From NCBI GenBank assembly GCA_034435395.1, contig DAOTXK010000022.1:1-9612 (forward strand): 9,612 nt of DNA, written 5' to 3'. The stretch is from DAOTXK01 sp034435395 (GTDB lineage: Bacteria; Chloroflexota; Anaerolineae; Aggregatilineales; Ch27). A model generated the notes under the pieces. It searched no databases. It was not told the origin of the DNA and saw only the letters and a list, made by a program, of their open reading frames with translations. Both the position numbers and the translations under genes were made by a program. Below, piece after piece: positions 1 to 6,731 of the stretch; positions within the stretch are counted from its first letter, which is position 1, and every line of letters starts with the position of its first letter.

Positions 1-618
1 GGTCAGGCCCCACAGCGCCTGAGCATCGCGCCGGGCGACGAAGACAACATCGGCCAGCGCGCCCAGCGGGTCGAGGGCGGGGGCCGCCGCGGCTGGTTCC
101 CACAACAAGGCCCGGTAGTTGACATCGAAGGAGACAGTCACGCCGTGCTTCCGGGCATGGTTCACCGCCGCCTGGACCGTCGCCGCGCAGGAGGCGCTGA
201 GGGCGGGCGTGATGCCGGTGACATGCAGCCAGCGCGCCCCGGCGATTGATTCGTAGGGCAGGTCGGCGGGCACCATCCGGCTGGCGGCGGACCCGGCCCG
301 GTCGTACCACACCCGGACGCCGCGCGGCGGATCGCCGTATTCCACGAAGTACAGGCCCAGCCGCTCGCCCGCCGCCCAGATCACGTCCACGTCCGCGCCG
401 TGCCGCCGGACCGCTGCCGCACACTGGCGGCCCAGCGGGTTCTCCGGCAGGCGGGAGTGCCACAGGACGCGCTTGCCCAGCCGCGCCAGGTTGACGGCCA
501 GGGTGGACTCCGCCCCGCCGAAGGTCATCTCCAGCCGGGCGGTCTGTTCCAGGCGCATCCTGCCGGGCGGGACCAGCCGCAGCATCGTTTCGCCCAGGGT
601 GACGAGATCGTAGGTCAT
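1..618 (-). CDS. kdgK: 2-keto-3-deoxygluconate kinase, PfkB family (C-terminus cut by window edge)
   Basis: Probably phosphorylates 2-keto-3-deoxygluconate (or the galacto epimer) with ATP in the cytoplasm to give the 6-phosphate for aldol cleavage. The first 206 residues are present. The N-terminal beta strand is followed by LGETMLRL (residues 8-15). The PfkB sugar-binding signature GGAESTLAVNLARLG lies at 34-48. The stretch ERLGLYFVEYG (85-95) and the nearby VWYDRAGSAAS are typical of KDG kinases rather than ribokinases or fructokinases, as are the HVTGITPALS segment (132-141) and FDVNYRALLW (164-173). The C-terminal ATP-binding and catalytic GAGD region lies outside the window. ATG at 618 starts 17 bases after the galactonate dehydratase stop, with only a weak GAGAG ribosome site, so translational coupling is likely. 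Family assignment is firm. Gluco versus galacto substrate choice is inferred from the adjacent dehydratase. Confidence 0.88.
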   Translation of the reverse strand, partial: MTYDLVTLGETMLRLVPPGRMRLEQTARLEMTFGGAESTLAVNLARLGKRVLWHSRLPENPLGRQCAAAVRRHGADVDVIWAAGERLGLYFVEYGDPPRGVRVWYDRAGSAASRMVPADLPYESIAGARWLHVTGITPALSASCAATVQAAVNHARKHGVTVSFDVNYRALLWEPAAAAPALDPLGALADVVFVARRDAQALWGLT

Positions 619-635
619 CAACTGGCCGCTCTCAG

Positions 636-1751
636 CTACCAGTCCGCCACGGAGCCATCCTTGTGCAGCAGGCGGGGGCAGTCCCAGTCCCCGGCGAAGA
701 CCTGGTCCGCCAGCGCGTCCTCGTCCAGCTCGATGCCCAGACCCGGCCCGGTCGGCAGCTCAATGTAGCCGTCCGCCAACCGGAATGGCTCCTTGAGGTA
801 CCCCTCGCCGAAGGTCACCTGTTCCTGCACCAGGAAGTTGGGGATGCAGGCGTCCAGCTGGAGGCACGCCGCCAGCGACACCGGCCCCAGCGGGCAGTGC
901 GGCGCGACCGCCGCGTAATAACACTCCGCCATGGCCGCGATCTTTTTAACCTCCAGGATGCCCCCGGCGTGGGAGACATCCGGCTGGAGGATGACGGCGG
1001 CCTGCTTCTCCAGCACCTCGCGGAAGCCCCACTTGGTGAACAGCCGCTCGCCGGTGGCCACCGGGATCGAGGTGCTGCGGGCCACGGTCACCATGGCGTC
1101 CACGTTTTCCGGCAGGACCGGCTCCTCGATGAACATGGGATGGTACGGTTCCAACGCCTGGGCGAAGCGGACGGCCATGGCCGGGCTGACCCGCCCATGA
1201 AAGTCGATGCCGATGTCCACCGCCGGGCCTAGCGCCTCGCGCAGCGCGGCAATGCGCCCTACCTGGGCCTCCACCACGGCGGGCGTATCGACGATGTTGA
1301 TCGGCGCGTCCAGGGCGGTCTTCAGCGCCGTGAAGCCCCTGGCCACCGCGTTTCGGGCATGGTGCAGGGATTCCTCCGGCGTCTGGCCGCCGAAGTGGGC
1401 ATACACCCGGATTTTGTCGCGGGTCGGCCCGCCCAACAACTGGTAAACCGGCTGCCCCAGCCACTTGCCGGTGATATCCCACAGCGCCTGCTCGATGCCG
1501 GACAGGGCGCTGACCAGGACGGGGCCGCCCCGGTAGAACTGGCCGCGATAGATGGCCTGCCAGTGGTGCTCGATCTTACGCGGATCCTGCCCGATCAGGT
1601 AACGGCCGATCTCGTGGACTGCCGCTTCCACCGTCCGCGCCCGGCCTTCCACCACCGGCTCCCCCAGCCCGACCAGGCCCTCGTCGGTGTGGACCTTGAG
1701 GAACAGCCAACGCGGCCTGACGTGTATCGTTTCCAGTCGGGTGATTTTCAT
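636..1751 (-). CDS. dgoD: D-galactonate dehydratase (enolase superfamily, MR/MLE type)
   Basis: Dehydrates D-galactonate to 2-keto-3-deoxy-D-galactonate in the De Ley-Doudoroff pathway; Mg-dependent and cytoplasmic. The protein is 371 residues, close to the 382 of E. coli DgoD as I recall it, and lines up along its whole length. The N-terminal capping domain has RWLFLKV, EGRARTVEAAVHE and FYRGGP. In the barrel, D183 and H185 sit in DFHGR, E209 in FIEEP, E235 in GER, D258 in QPDVSHAGG, H285 in APHCPLGP and E310 in VQEQ. D183, E209 and E235 are the expected metal ligands, and H185 and H285 the expected acid/base pair at the same numbers as in E. coli. The start chosen is ATG 1751, with AAAGGA about 7 bases upstream. 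An ORF extension to 1790 lacks such a site. A gluconate or other aldonate substrate is possible but less likely given the conserved residues. Confidence 0.9.
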   Translation of the reverse strand: MKITRLETIHVRPRWLFLKVHTDEGLVGLGEPVVEGRARTVEAAVHEIGRYLIGQDPRKIEHHWQAIYRGQFYRGGPVLVSALSGIEQALWDITGKWLGQPVYQLLGGPTRDKIRVYAHFGGQTPEESLHHARNAVARGFTALKTALDAPINIVDTPAVVEAQVGRIAALREALGPAVDIGIDFHGRVSPAMAVRFAQALEPYHPMFIEEPVLPENVDAMVTVARSTSIPVATGERLFTKWGFREVLEKQAAVILQPDVSHAGGILEVKKIAAMAECYYAAVAPHCPLGPVSLAACLQLDACIPNFLVQEQVTFGEGYLKEPFRLADGYIELPTGPGLGIELDEDALADQVFAGDWDCPRLLHKDGSVADW

Positions 1752-1881
1752 GGGCGATCCTTTCGATAGTTTGGGCCGTAGCGGGCGCAACGATTACCTT
1801 CCGATGGCTCAAGGGACCTGACCCGCGCCACAGGCCAGGCTCAACCCGGTCAGCGCCAGCTCTGCCGCTGAGCCAGGATAG

Positions 1882-2745
1882 TTATTCCTCGGCGTCCGGC
1901 GTCTCTTCCGGAGCAGGCATGCTGTCCCGCCAGGAGTGCAGCGGCTGGTAGCCCAGCAGCCGCCGCGCCTTCTCGATGCTGTACAGCGTCGCAAAATCGC
2001 CGGTGCCCGGGCGCAGCGGCGTCCCCGGAAAGGCCGCTGCGACCAGCTCGGCGTTGGTCTGGCGGGCGGTCGTATCGGCGGCGGCGATGTTGAAGACCTC
2101 CGCGCCGGTCAGATCGGCTTCCAGCGCCCGGCGGCAGCCCTGGGCGGCGTCCCGCGCGTCGACGTAGCTCCACAGGTGCCCTGAGGCGAGCTGGTTTTTG
2201 CGCCAGACGGGCGAGGGCATATCCTCTTCCAGCCTCACCACCCAGGACAGGCGCAGGCCGACAAAGACCGTAGCAGCGCGGCGGCTGAGGTGACGGGCCA
2301 TTTCTTCGGCCAGTATCTTCGACAGCGGATAATCGGTCCAGGCGCGGGTGGGATGGGCCTCGTCCACCGGCAGATAGGCGGGGGCCTCCCGCTCAAAGGG
2401 TATCCCGTACACCTGGATCGATGAAGCCCACACCACCCGCCGCAGGCCCAGCGCGACGGCGGCGTGAAACACATGGTAGGTGCTCATCAGGTTGGTCTGG
2501 AAAGTGACCGGCTCGGTGTACCAGCCGGAGGTGGGGATGGCCGCCAGATGGACGACCGCCTCGGCCCCGCTCAGCGCGTCGAACGCCTGCCCGGCGTCGG
2601 TCAGGTCGGCGCGCAGCAGGGGGCAGAGCCGCTCATCCGGCGCGACCCGGTCGACGTTCAACACCTCATACCCCTGCGCCAGCAGGTCCCGGACGACGGC
2701 CCGGCCCACCCGGCCACTGCCGCCAGTGACGACGATTTTAGGCAT
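1882..2745 (-). CDS. NAD-dependent epimerase/dehydratase-family protein (extended SDR), possible sugar dehydrogenase
   Basis: A 287-residue Rossmann-fold enzyme. TGGSGRVG (7-14) is the dinucleotide-binding loop. An aspartate at about 32 after the second strand favours NAD over NADP. VHLAA is at 65-69, the active-site serine lies in ASSIQVYG (107-114), and the YxxxK pair is Y139/K143 in YPLSK. Conserved EVFNIAA (216-222) and DARDAA (196-201) are typical of extended SDRs. It is shorter than sugar-nucleotide epimerases (about 310-340), nearer the size of uronate dehydrogenases and related aldose dehydrogenases. Encoded just before dgoD and kdgK in the same direction, it could make the aldonate or aldarate feeding them; that role is inferred from position only. 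ATG 2745 is preceded by AAGGACAGG. The C-terminal about 15 residues are acidic and proline-rich and probably disordered. The exact substrate cannot be read from the sequence. Confidence 0.85.
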   Translation of the reverse strand: MPKIVVTGGSGRVGRAVVRDLLAQGYEVLNVDRVAPDERLCPLLRADLTDAGQAFDALSGAEAVVHLAAIPTSGWYTEPVTFQTNLMSTYHVFHAAVALGLRRVVWASSIQVYGIPFEREAPAYLPVDEAHPTRAWTDYPLSKILAEEMARHLSRRAATVFVGLRLSWVVRLEEDMPSPVWRKNQLASGHLWSYVDARDAAQGCRRALEADLTGAEVFNIAAADTTARQTNAELVAAAFPGTPLRPGTGDFATLYSIEKARRLLGYQPLHSWRDSMPAPEETPDAEE

Positions 2746-2813
2746 GGCTGGCCTGTCCTTGGGCGATGGGGCGACGTTGGGACGCGCCCATCAAGACAGA
2801 TAACGCGGCCATC

Positions 2814-2819
2814 ATTGTA
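2814..2819 (-). promoter_or_regulatory. Candidate -10 box (TACAAT) for the dehydrogenase/dgoD/kdgK genes
   Basis: On the minus strand TACAAT lies about 68 bases upstream of the dehydrogenase start. It is a 5/6 match to TATAAT. No good -35 is seen: the best is GCGGCA at 18 bp, matching 3/6. It would allow the sugar genes to be transcribed separately from the upstream acetyltransferase. Weak evidence. Confidence 0.3.
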
Positions 2820-2846
2820 GCGCGTCAGCGTCCATGCTGCCGCTAC
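2817..2846 (-). terminator. Two-tier hairpin after the acetyltransferase gene; possible terminator or leader structure
   Basis: GTAGCG (2817-2822) pairs with CGCTAC (2841-2846), and inside it CAGC pairs with GCTG around a six-base loop. The hairpin begins 6 bases beyond the acetyltransferase stop codon in the direction of transcription. No T-run follows, so it is not a classic intrinsic terminator. It overlaps the candidate -10 box of the next gene. Confidence 0.3.
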
Positions 2847-2852
2847 GGGGTC

Positions 2853-3680
2853 TCACGCCCACACCCCGTCGGGCGGGGTCCGGGTCAGGGCTGAGCGGAT
2901 GACGCGCGCATCCATGTGGAAGCGCGCCGCCAGCGCCTCCGGCAGATCGGCCCGCGCCGCCCCGGTCAGCGGGACCGGCTCCTCCCGGCCCACTGTCCGC
3001 CGCACCAATCCCTTACCCTCGTCGAAGCGCCATACCACCTCGCCATCCAGCCGGTGGATGATCACGTTGCTCAGGAAGAAGCCATCCGGCTGGTGATCGC
3101 GCACCAGCCGCGCCCAAAACGTATCCTCGTCGATGGGCGTCCCCTTCAGCCAGAAGCACGCCTGCTGAAAGTCGCCGCTCCTCCGCCGCACCTCCCAGCG
3201 GTCCGGGGCCACCGAGACCACCTCGTAGCGGTAGACCGGCGTCTCTTTGACGACCGGGTCGGCGGGGGCCAGCTGGATGGCTCCGGGGATCGGATAACCC
3301 ATATCCGCCAGGTAAGATTCGCCGTCCAGGGCCACGATCAGGGCGCTGTGCGGGTCGATCTGCCACGCGCCCCGCTCCTTCATGTCGCAGAAGTGCAGGG
3401 TGCTCCGGTAGCCGATGGCCGTCAACAAGGCCCACAGCGCCAGGTTGCTCTCGAAGCAGGTGCCGCCGGTGCCCAGGCGCAGGGCGTCGGCGAAAAAAGC
3501 TTCCGGACGGCGGGCGTGATCGGCGGGCGCGCCGGGGCGCTGGTGTCGGGCGATGCGGGACGCTGACTCCCAGGGGAAACATCCCGCCCAGGCCCGCAGC
3601 AGACCGTCCAGGAAGGCCAGCGTCGGCGCGGGTTGATTCAGGCCGAGGCGGTGGAGGATGGCATCGATGGGCAGGGACAC
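2853..3680 (-). CDS. Arylamine N-acetyltransferase family protein
   Basis: A 275-residue member of the NAT family, cytoplasmic acetyl-CoA-dependent enzymes that acetylate arylamines or hydrazines; some relatives form amides in natural-product assembly. The Cys-His-Asp triad is visible as C75 in TGGTCFESN, H111 in DPHSALIV and D126 in YLADMGYP. Spacing of 36 and 15 residues is close to the canonical C69/H107/D122. The N-terminal FPWES (35-39) matches the conserved F-E-N segment of NATs. Length is normal (260-290). The start is GTG 3680, with AAAGGG about 8 bases upstream. It is the first of four minus-strand genes. Spacing of 136 bases to the next start and a hairpin between them make co-transcription uncertain, and no functional link to sugar catabolism is evident. 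It is divergent from the zinc-ribbon gene. The substrate is unknown. Confidence 0.87.
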   Translation of the reverse strand: MSLPIDAILHRLGLNQPAPTLAFLDGLLRAWAGCFPWESASRIARHQRPGAPADHARRPEAFFADALRLGTGGTCFESNLALWALLTAIGYRSTLHFCDMKERGAWQIDPHSALIVALDGESYLADMGYPIPGAIQLAPADPVVKETPVYRYEVVSVAPDRWEVRRRSGDFQQACFWLKGTPIDEDTFWARLVRDHQPDGFFLSNVIIHRLDGEVVWRFDEGKGLVRRTVGREEPVPLTGAARADLPEALAARFHMDARVIRSALTRTPPDGVWA

Positions 3681-3800
3681 AGGAGTACCCTTTGATTAGA
3701 GGCGGGCGGACCATAACTGGTGAGATGCTACCGCGCCTGGCCCATTACGGAAACCCTCCGCTGACCGCCCGCCGATTTTCTTCCGGGCGCATCCCTCATG

Positions 3801-3806
3801 TATAAT
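3801..3806 (+). promoter_or_regulatory. -10 box (perfect TATAAT) for the zinc-ribbon gene
   Basis: TATAAT lies 35 bases upstream of the ATG at 3842. The -35 position at 17 bp spacing reads TTCTTC, a poor match. A 6-bp GC hairpin (CGCCCG 3766-3771 with CGGGCG 3784-3789) sits over the -35 region and could be a protein-binding dyad. A ribosome site AAGGAG at 3830-3835 gives 6-base spacing to the start. The gap 3681-3841 is the divergent region shared with the acetyltransferase, whose own promoter I could not identify. Confidence 0.6.
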
Positions 3807-3841
3807 GGAGCGCAGCGCCACAGCGATCGAAGGAGCGCCCG

Positions 3842-4582
3842 ATGAGCGATACCCCGCAGTCACCGCCGCCGGAGACCCGTTCATCCGACCAACCGGCGGA
3901 AAGGCCCGCCCAGGGGGGCCGGCCGCTGCCGCCGCCAGCGATCAAGATGCCGCCGGAAATCACCCCGGCAGGCGAGGCCGCGCCGTCGGGGACGCCGGAG
4001 TCGCCCGTTGCCGCCGGGGAGGAAGCGCCGCCCCGGGAAAAACCCAAGCTGGTCCCGCCGACCCCGCCCCGTGGCCCAGCGCCGACCATCCTGCCCCCGG
4101 CGGAGGAAACAACCGGCGGACCGACCGCGCCTGTCCGGTCAGGGCCACCCCCCGCCGTCCAGTCCAGGCCGGTTGAGCCAACACCGCCATCGGCTCAGAC
4201 TCAGGAGAGACTGGCCGTGCGGCCACCGGCTCCCCCCGCGCCACCGGAAGCGGCATTTATCCCGCCCGCGCCGGTCGATATGCCGCAGTTCGCCCAGGCC
4301 ACGCGGCCGGCGGCCCCCCAGCCCGCCGACGTGGGAGTCTGCCCGCGCTGCGGCGGCGCTGACTTTGGCAAAGGGGGGCTGGTCACCTACGGGACCAGTT
4401 TCCGCCCGGCCTACTACCGGCCGTCGCGCTTTTCCCTCCGTCGGCTGCACAACGCCCTGTTTCCCTTCCGCAGCCTGGTCGAAGTGGAGGCACAGGTCTG
4501 CCGGGCGTGCGGCCTGGTGCTGTTTCAGGTGGATACCGAGCGCCTGGAACAGATCGAACGGCGCTCCGGCGACCGGGCGTAG
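3842..4582 (+). CDS. Proline-rich protein with C-terminal four-cysteine zinc ribbon, unknown function
   Basis: A 246-residue protein with two parts. Residues 1 to about 163 are low-complexity, dominated by Pro, Ala, Glu and Gly, with no predicted hydrophobic segment; this part is probably disordered. Residues 164-246 form a compact domain in which C167/C170 (CPRCG) and C220/C223 (CRACG) make a CxxC-CxxC zinc ribbon. The 49-residue insert is rich in Tyr, Arg and Phe. The end, LVLFQVDTERLEQIERR, continues as a charged helix. Such ribbons bind nucleic acid or protein partners, or are purely structural; nothing here selects one. ATG 3842 has an excellent AAGGAG site and a TATAAT promoter. It precedes the J-domain gene by 141 bases in the same direction, so the two may be co-expressed, perhaps in a protein-quality role (inference). 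I do not recognise a named gene. Confidence 0.8.
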   Translation: MSDTPQSPPPETRSSDQPAERPAQGGRPLPPPAIKMPPEITPAGEAAPSGTPESPVAAGEEAPPREKPKLVPPTPPRGPAPTILPPAEETTGGPTAPVRSGPPPAVQSRPVEPTPPSAQTQERLAVRPPAPPAPPEAAFIPPAPVDMPQFAQATRPAAPQPADVGVCPRCGGADFGKGGLVTYGTSFRPAYYRPSRFSLRRLHNALFPFRSLVEVEAQVCRACGLVLFQVDTERLEQIERRSGDRA

Positions 4583-4723
4583 GTCCTGAGGCGGGTAGCG
4601 CGGGCTTCCCGGATTGACCGGCAGTCCATCGGGCCACAGGCTGAGGATCGCCATTCCATTTGCCGGCCCCACGCGGGTCGCTGAGCGCCAGTCGGCATTG
4701 TGGGGGAGCGCCCATCACCGTCC

Positions 4724-5638
4724 ATGCCCAGGCTCCGTTACGAACCCGACAACGATTATTACCTGCTGCTGGGCGTGCCCGCCACCGCCAGCGCCGAAGA
4801 AATCCAGCGGGCCTTCCGGCGGCTGGCCAAGGAGCTGCACCCGGATCACAATCTTGATCGTTCTGGCTGGGCGACGGCGGCCTTCCAGGCGATCAACGAG
4901 GCTTATGCCGTGCTCAGCGATCCGGCCCTGCGCCGCCAGTACGACACCCTGCGCTGGCCGCACGCCAGACCGGCCTCGCCCGCGGGGAGCGACGGGTCCG
5001 CCCCCCGGTGGGACCAACCGTATGCCCGTCCCCGCCCGTCCCCGCCCCGGTCGACGGCGCCCGCTACACCCTGGGGGGCGCTGGTGGCTCTGCTGCGCGG
5101 CCCGTTCGGTTATATCTACCTGTTTGTGGCGCTGCTGCTGCTGATGCTGGTCGTGTCCTACGCGGCGCTCACCCAGTTTGCCTGGTACGTGCGGACCTCG
5201 GCCACCGTGACGCTGCTCGCGCCGGTCCTCACGTCAACGCCAGGGGTGATCGCGTCGCCCACGCCGGCGGGGCCCACGCTGGCCGCGCCGACCTGCGGTA
5301 ATCCTCGTGTGACGATCAGCGAGCCGGCGGATGGGGCGCGGGTCCCGTCGCTGGGGGCGGTCTACGGCAGCGCCGACCCGCCGGGGTTCCAGGAATATCG
5401 CCTGGAACTGGCCTACCTGGGGGGCAGCCAGGCCGATCCCACGGTTGTCAGCCCGGAGTGGGTTCTCCTGGGGCCGCCGTCCCGCCAGCCCGTCAGCGCC
5501 GGGGTGCTGGCGGAGCCGGTCGATTTTGGCCCGCTGGAGCCGGGCGTTTACCGCCTGCGGCTGACCGTCCAGTTGGATGACGGCACCGTTCTGCCGCCCT
5601 GCGAGCGGGTGGTGTTCCTCGACCGGGACCTGGAATAG
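4724..5638 (+). CDS. Membrane-anchored J-domain protein with extracytoplasmic beta-sandwich-like domain
   Basis: A 304-residue protein. Residues about 9-76 are a J domain: DYYLLLGV, an EEIQRAFRRLAKELHPD segment with HPD at 39-41, then FQAINEAYAVLSD and RRQYD. J domains recruit Hsp70/DnaK and stimulate its ATPase. A Pro/Arg-rich linker (about 78-118) leads to one hydrophobic segment (about 127-152, YIYLFVALLLLMLVVSYAAL). After it comes a Thr/Pro linker and an about 110-residue domain, ISEPADGARVPSLGAVYGSA..., ending near ERVVFLD. This resembles the Ig-like domains of Chloroflexota surface proteins and PBP tails. It has two cysteines (C191, C292) that could pair. Predicted topology: J domain inside, beta domain outside. 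There are no DnaJ zinc-finger or client-binding domains, so this is a class C J-protein. The start is uncertain. ATG 4724 is used; an in-frame GTG at 4700 adds 8 residues. GGGGGAG at 4702-4708 is 15 bases from 4724, and neither start has an ideal site. Confidence 0.87.
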   Translation: MPRLRYEPDNDYYLLLGVPATASAEEIQRAFRRLAKELHPDHNLDRSGWATAAFQAINEAYAVLSDPALRRQYDTLRWPHARPASPAGSDGSAPRWDQPYARPRPSPPRSTAPATPWGALVALLRGPFGYIYLFVALLLLMLVVSYAALTQFAWYVRTSATVTLLAPVLTSTPGVIASPTPAGPTLAAPTCGNPRVTISEPADGARVPSLGAVYGSADPPGFQEYRLELAYLGGSQADPTVVSPEWVLLGPPSRQPVSAGVLAEPVDFGPLEPGVYRLRLTVQLDDGTVLPPCERVVFLDRDLE

Positions 5639-5749
5639 CTCCTCGGCCCTCTGCCAGGCGACGAATCCCCCCTCCTGATGTTGCGCTCTCCCCCCGCCGG
5701 CAGGACAAACGCGGCCTGGACGTTGGCCAGGGGACGCCGACGTTTAGAA

Positions 5750-5778
5750 CTTATTTATAAGCTATTTATAGTTTTTTT
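5750..5778 (+). terminator. Tandem small AT palindromes followed by T7; weak terminator or upstream promoter element
   Basis: CTTATTTATAAG (5750-5761) and CTATTTATAG (5762-5771) are back-to-back inverted repeats, followed directly by seven Ts (5772-5778). Stems are only 4-5 A-T pairs, weak for an intrinsic terminator. The position is 112 bases after the J-protein stop and 25 bases before a strong -10 box, which suits either termination of the upstream gene or an AT-rich UP-type element. Confidence 0.35.
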
Positions 5779-5799
5779 ACCCCGTCGAATCGGCATCCC

Positions 5800-5808
5800 T
5801 GCTATAAT
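5800..5808 (+). promoter_or_regulatory. Extended -10 promoter (TGCTATAAT) for the STAS-like gene
   Basis: TGC followed by TATAAT is a full extended -10 element, which can work without a -35; indeed no -35 match lies 16-18 bases upstream. Predicted transcription starts near 5815, giving a leader of about 120 bases that is AT-rich (5815-5885). A second possible -10, CATAAT at 5837-5842, lies downstream. The gap 5639-5934 otherwise contains only a GC-rich stretch with a 5-bp inverted repeat CCTGG/CCAGG (5715-5731). Confidence 0.6.
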
Positions 5809-5934
5809 ACGATCACCAGTGAGAGTTAATTTAAGGCATAATGTATCACTAATTCTTTCAAACTAATATTACGCGGCAGTATTTTTCTTTGTGGGCGGCG
5901 GCGACGAAGCATGATCAGTGTAAGGTGCAGAGCC

Positions 5935-6336
5935 ATGAAAGGCATCTACGCAATAACCGAAGAAGCTCCCCATTTCCTGCGGCTGCAAGTCATCGGCCAG
6001 TTATCGGTGCAGGCCGTGGAAACACTGTGCCTGGAATTGGAGCGTTACGTCAAGCGGGCGGACGAAGATTTGCAGGTGTTGATCGACCTGAGTTATACTG
6101 CCGCGCCCGCGCCAGTGCTGGTGCACGGGACGCTGGTCCGCCTGCTGCGGCGCTACCGGACGCCACGGGTAGCAATTTTTGGCGGGCCGTCTCATATCAT
6201 GCAGACCACCTCGACGCTGCTTAAGATCGCCCGTGCTGCTGACCACGTCCGCCTCTTCCATGATGAGGGGGACGCCTGCAACTGGCTGGCCAACGGCCAC
6301 CACGCGCCGGCGACTCGCCTGACCGCCAGCCGGTAA
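5935..6336 (+). CDS. Small STAS/SpoIIAA-like domain protein
   Basis: A 133-residue protein with alternating strands and helices. The layout is an N-terminal strand pair (HFLRLQVIGQLS, 13-24), a helix (VQAVETLCLELERYVK), a central strand DLQVLIDLSY (45-54), a helix with LVRLLRRYRTPR (67-78), a strand VAIFGG (79-84), a helix ending in KIARAADHV, and a last strand VRLFHD followed by DACNWL. The layout matches the STAS/SpoIIAA-like fold, in which the central strand Asp and following loop often carry a phosphorylatable Ser/Thr; here the loop reads DLSYTAAPAP. Close relatives are small stand-alone proteins of unknown role in Chloroflexota and other phyla. No anti-sigma kinase or phosphatase partner is encoded nearby. 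The start is ATG 5935, with AAGGTG 7 bases upstream. An ATG at 5911 would add 8 residues but lacks a site. Fold assignment is by pattern, not by search. Confidence 0.72.
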   Translation: MKGIYAITEEAPHFLRLQVIGQLSVQAVETLCLELERYVKRADEDLQVLIDLSYTAAPAPVLVHGTLVRLLRRYRTPRVAIFGGPSHIMQTTSTLLKIARAADHVRLFHDEGDACNWLANGHHAPATRLTASR

Positions 6337-6731
6337 CGGTCCACGCCCGGCCCTCCCCTGGCTTCTGTGCTGGTGGGGCCAGGCATCTTCACCAGCAGGA
6401 GCGGTTCCGGGAGGTCAGCCGGCGATTTTCTGCTTCGGCCAGGCGGGCGCGCCCCTTGCCCGGTTGCATATTCTCCAGGTGACCAACTGCTTGACGGCCA
6501 CCGCTGTTTATTTCGGTTACTGGTGTTGGCTGGTCGTTCCTCGCCTAAAAGAGTTTGTTTATGTGGCCTTCCATGACCCGCGCCCTGCCGTCGCCCGCCC
6601 CGCTTATCCTGTCCCCACGCGACCGCTCCCGACAGATGGGAGGACATTTTCGGCGTCTCGCCAGAAAGGGAGCCGCCGGGCGGGCTGGCCCCAGGCGGGC
6701 GGGTGGCCCCGGCCGTGGGGGAGGGTGATCC
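6337..6731 (+). other. Non-coding gap with GC-rich hairpins at its 5' end
   Basis: No convincing gene in these 395 bases. Open frames crossing it have atypical composition and no ribosome sites, and the longest run into the DoxX gene in another frame. At the left end two inverted repeats overlap: CCTGGC (6357-6362) with GCCAGG (6378-6383), and TGCTGGTG (6368-6375) with CACCAGCA (6390-6397). They may terminate the STAS-like transcript, though no T-run follows. CTCCC (6626-6630) and GGGAG (6638-6642) form a small hairpin nearer the next gene. I see no confident promoter; TTGACG at 6491-6496 has no -10 at proper spacing. Confidence 0.55.

Noticed and set aside
663..1232. 189-residue plus-strand ORF opposite the galactonate dehydratase
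   Set aside because: Antisense shadow of a strongly conserved enzyme.
1752..1881. Possible small gene or promoter between the SDR and dgoD
   Set aside because: 130 bases without a ribosome-site-supported ORF or a recognisable -35/-10 pair; most likely an operon spacer.
2916..3566. 216-residue plus-strand ORF opposite the acetyltransferase
   Set aside because: Antisense to a gene with an intact Cys-His-Asp triad; no ribosome site and no domain.
4008..4589. 193-residue Arg/Pro/Ser-rich ORF in another frame of the zinc-ribbon gene
   Set aside because: The zinc-ribbon frame has the ribosome site, the promoter and the CxxC pairs; this frame is a by-product of GC-rich codons.
6439..6701. Two copies of CCAGGCGGGCG about 250 bases apart as possible repeats or attachment sites
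   Set aside because: Only 11 bases and purely GC-rich; expected by chance at this base composition, with no integrase nearby.
6650..6731. Possible riboswitch upstream of the DoxX gene
   Set aside because: GC-rich pairing is possible, but I see no conserved core of the TPP, cobalamin, fluoride or SAM classes.
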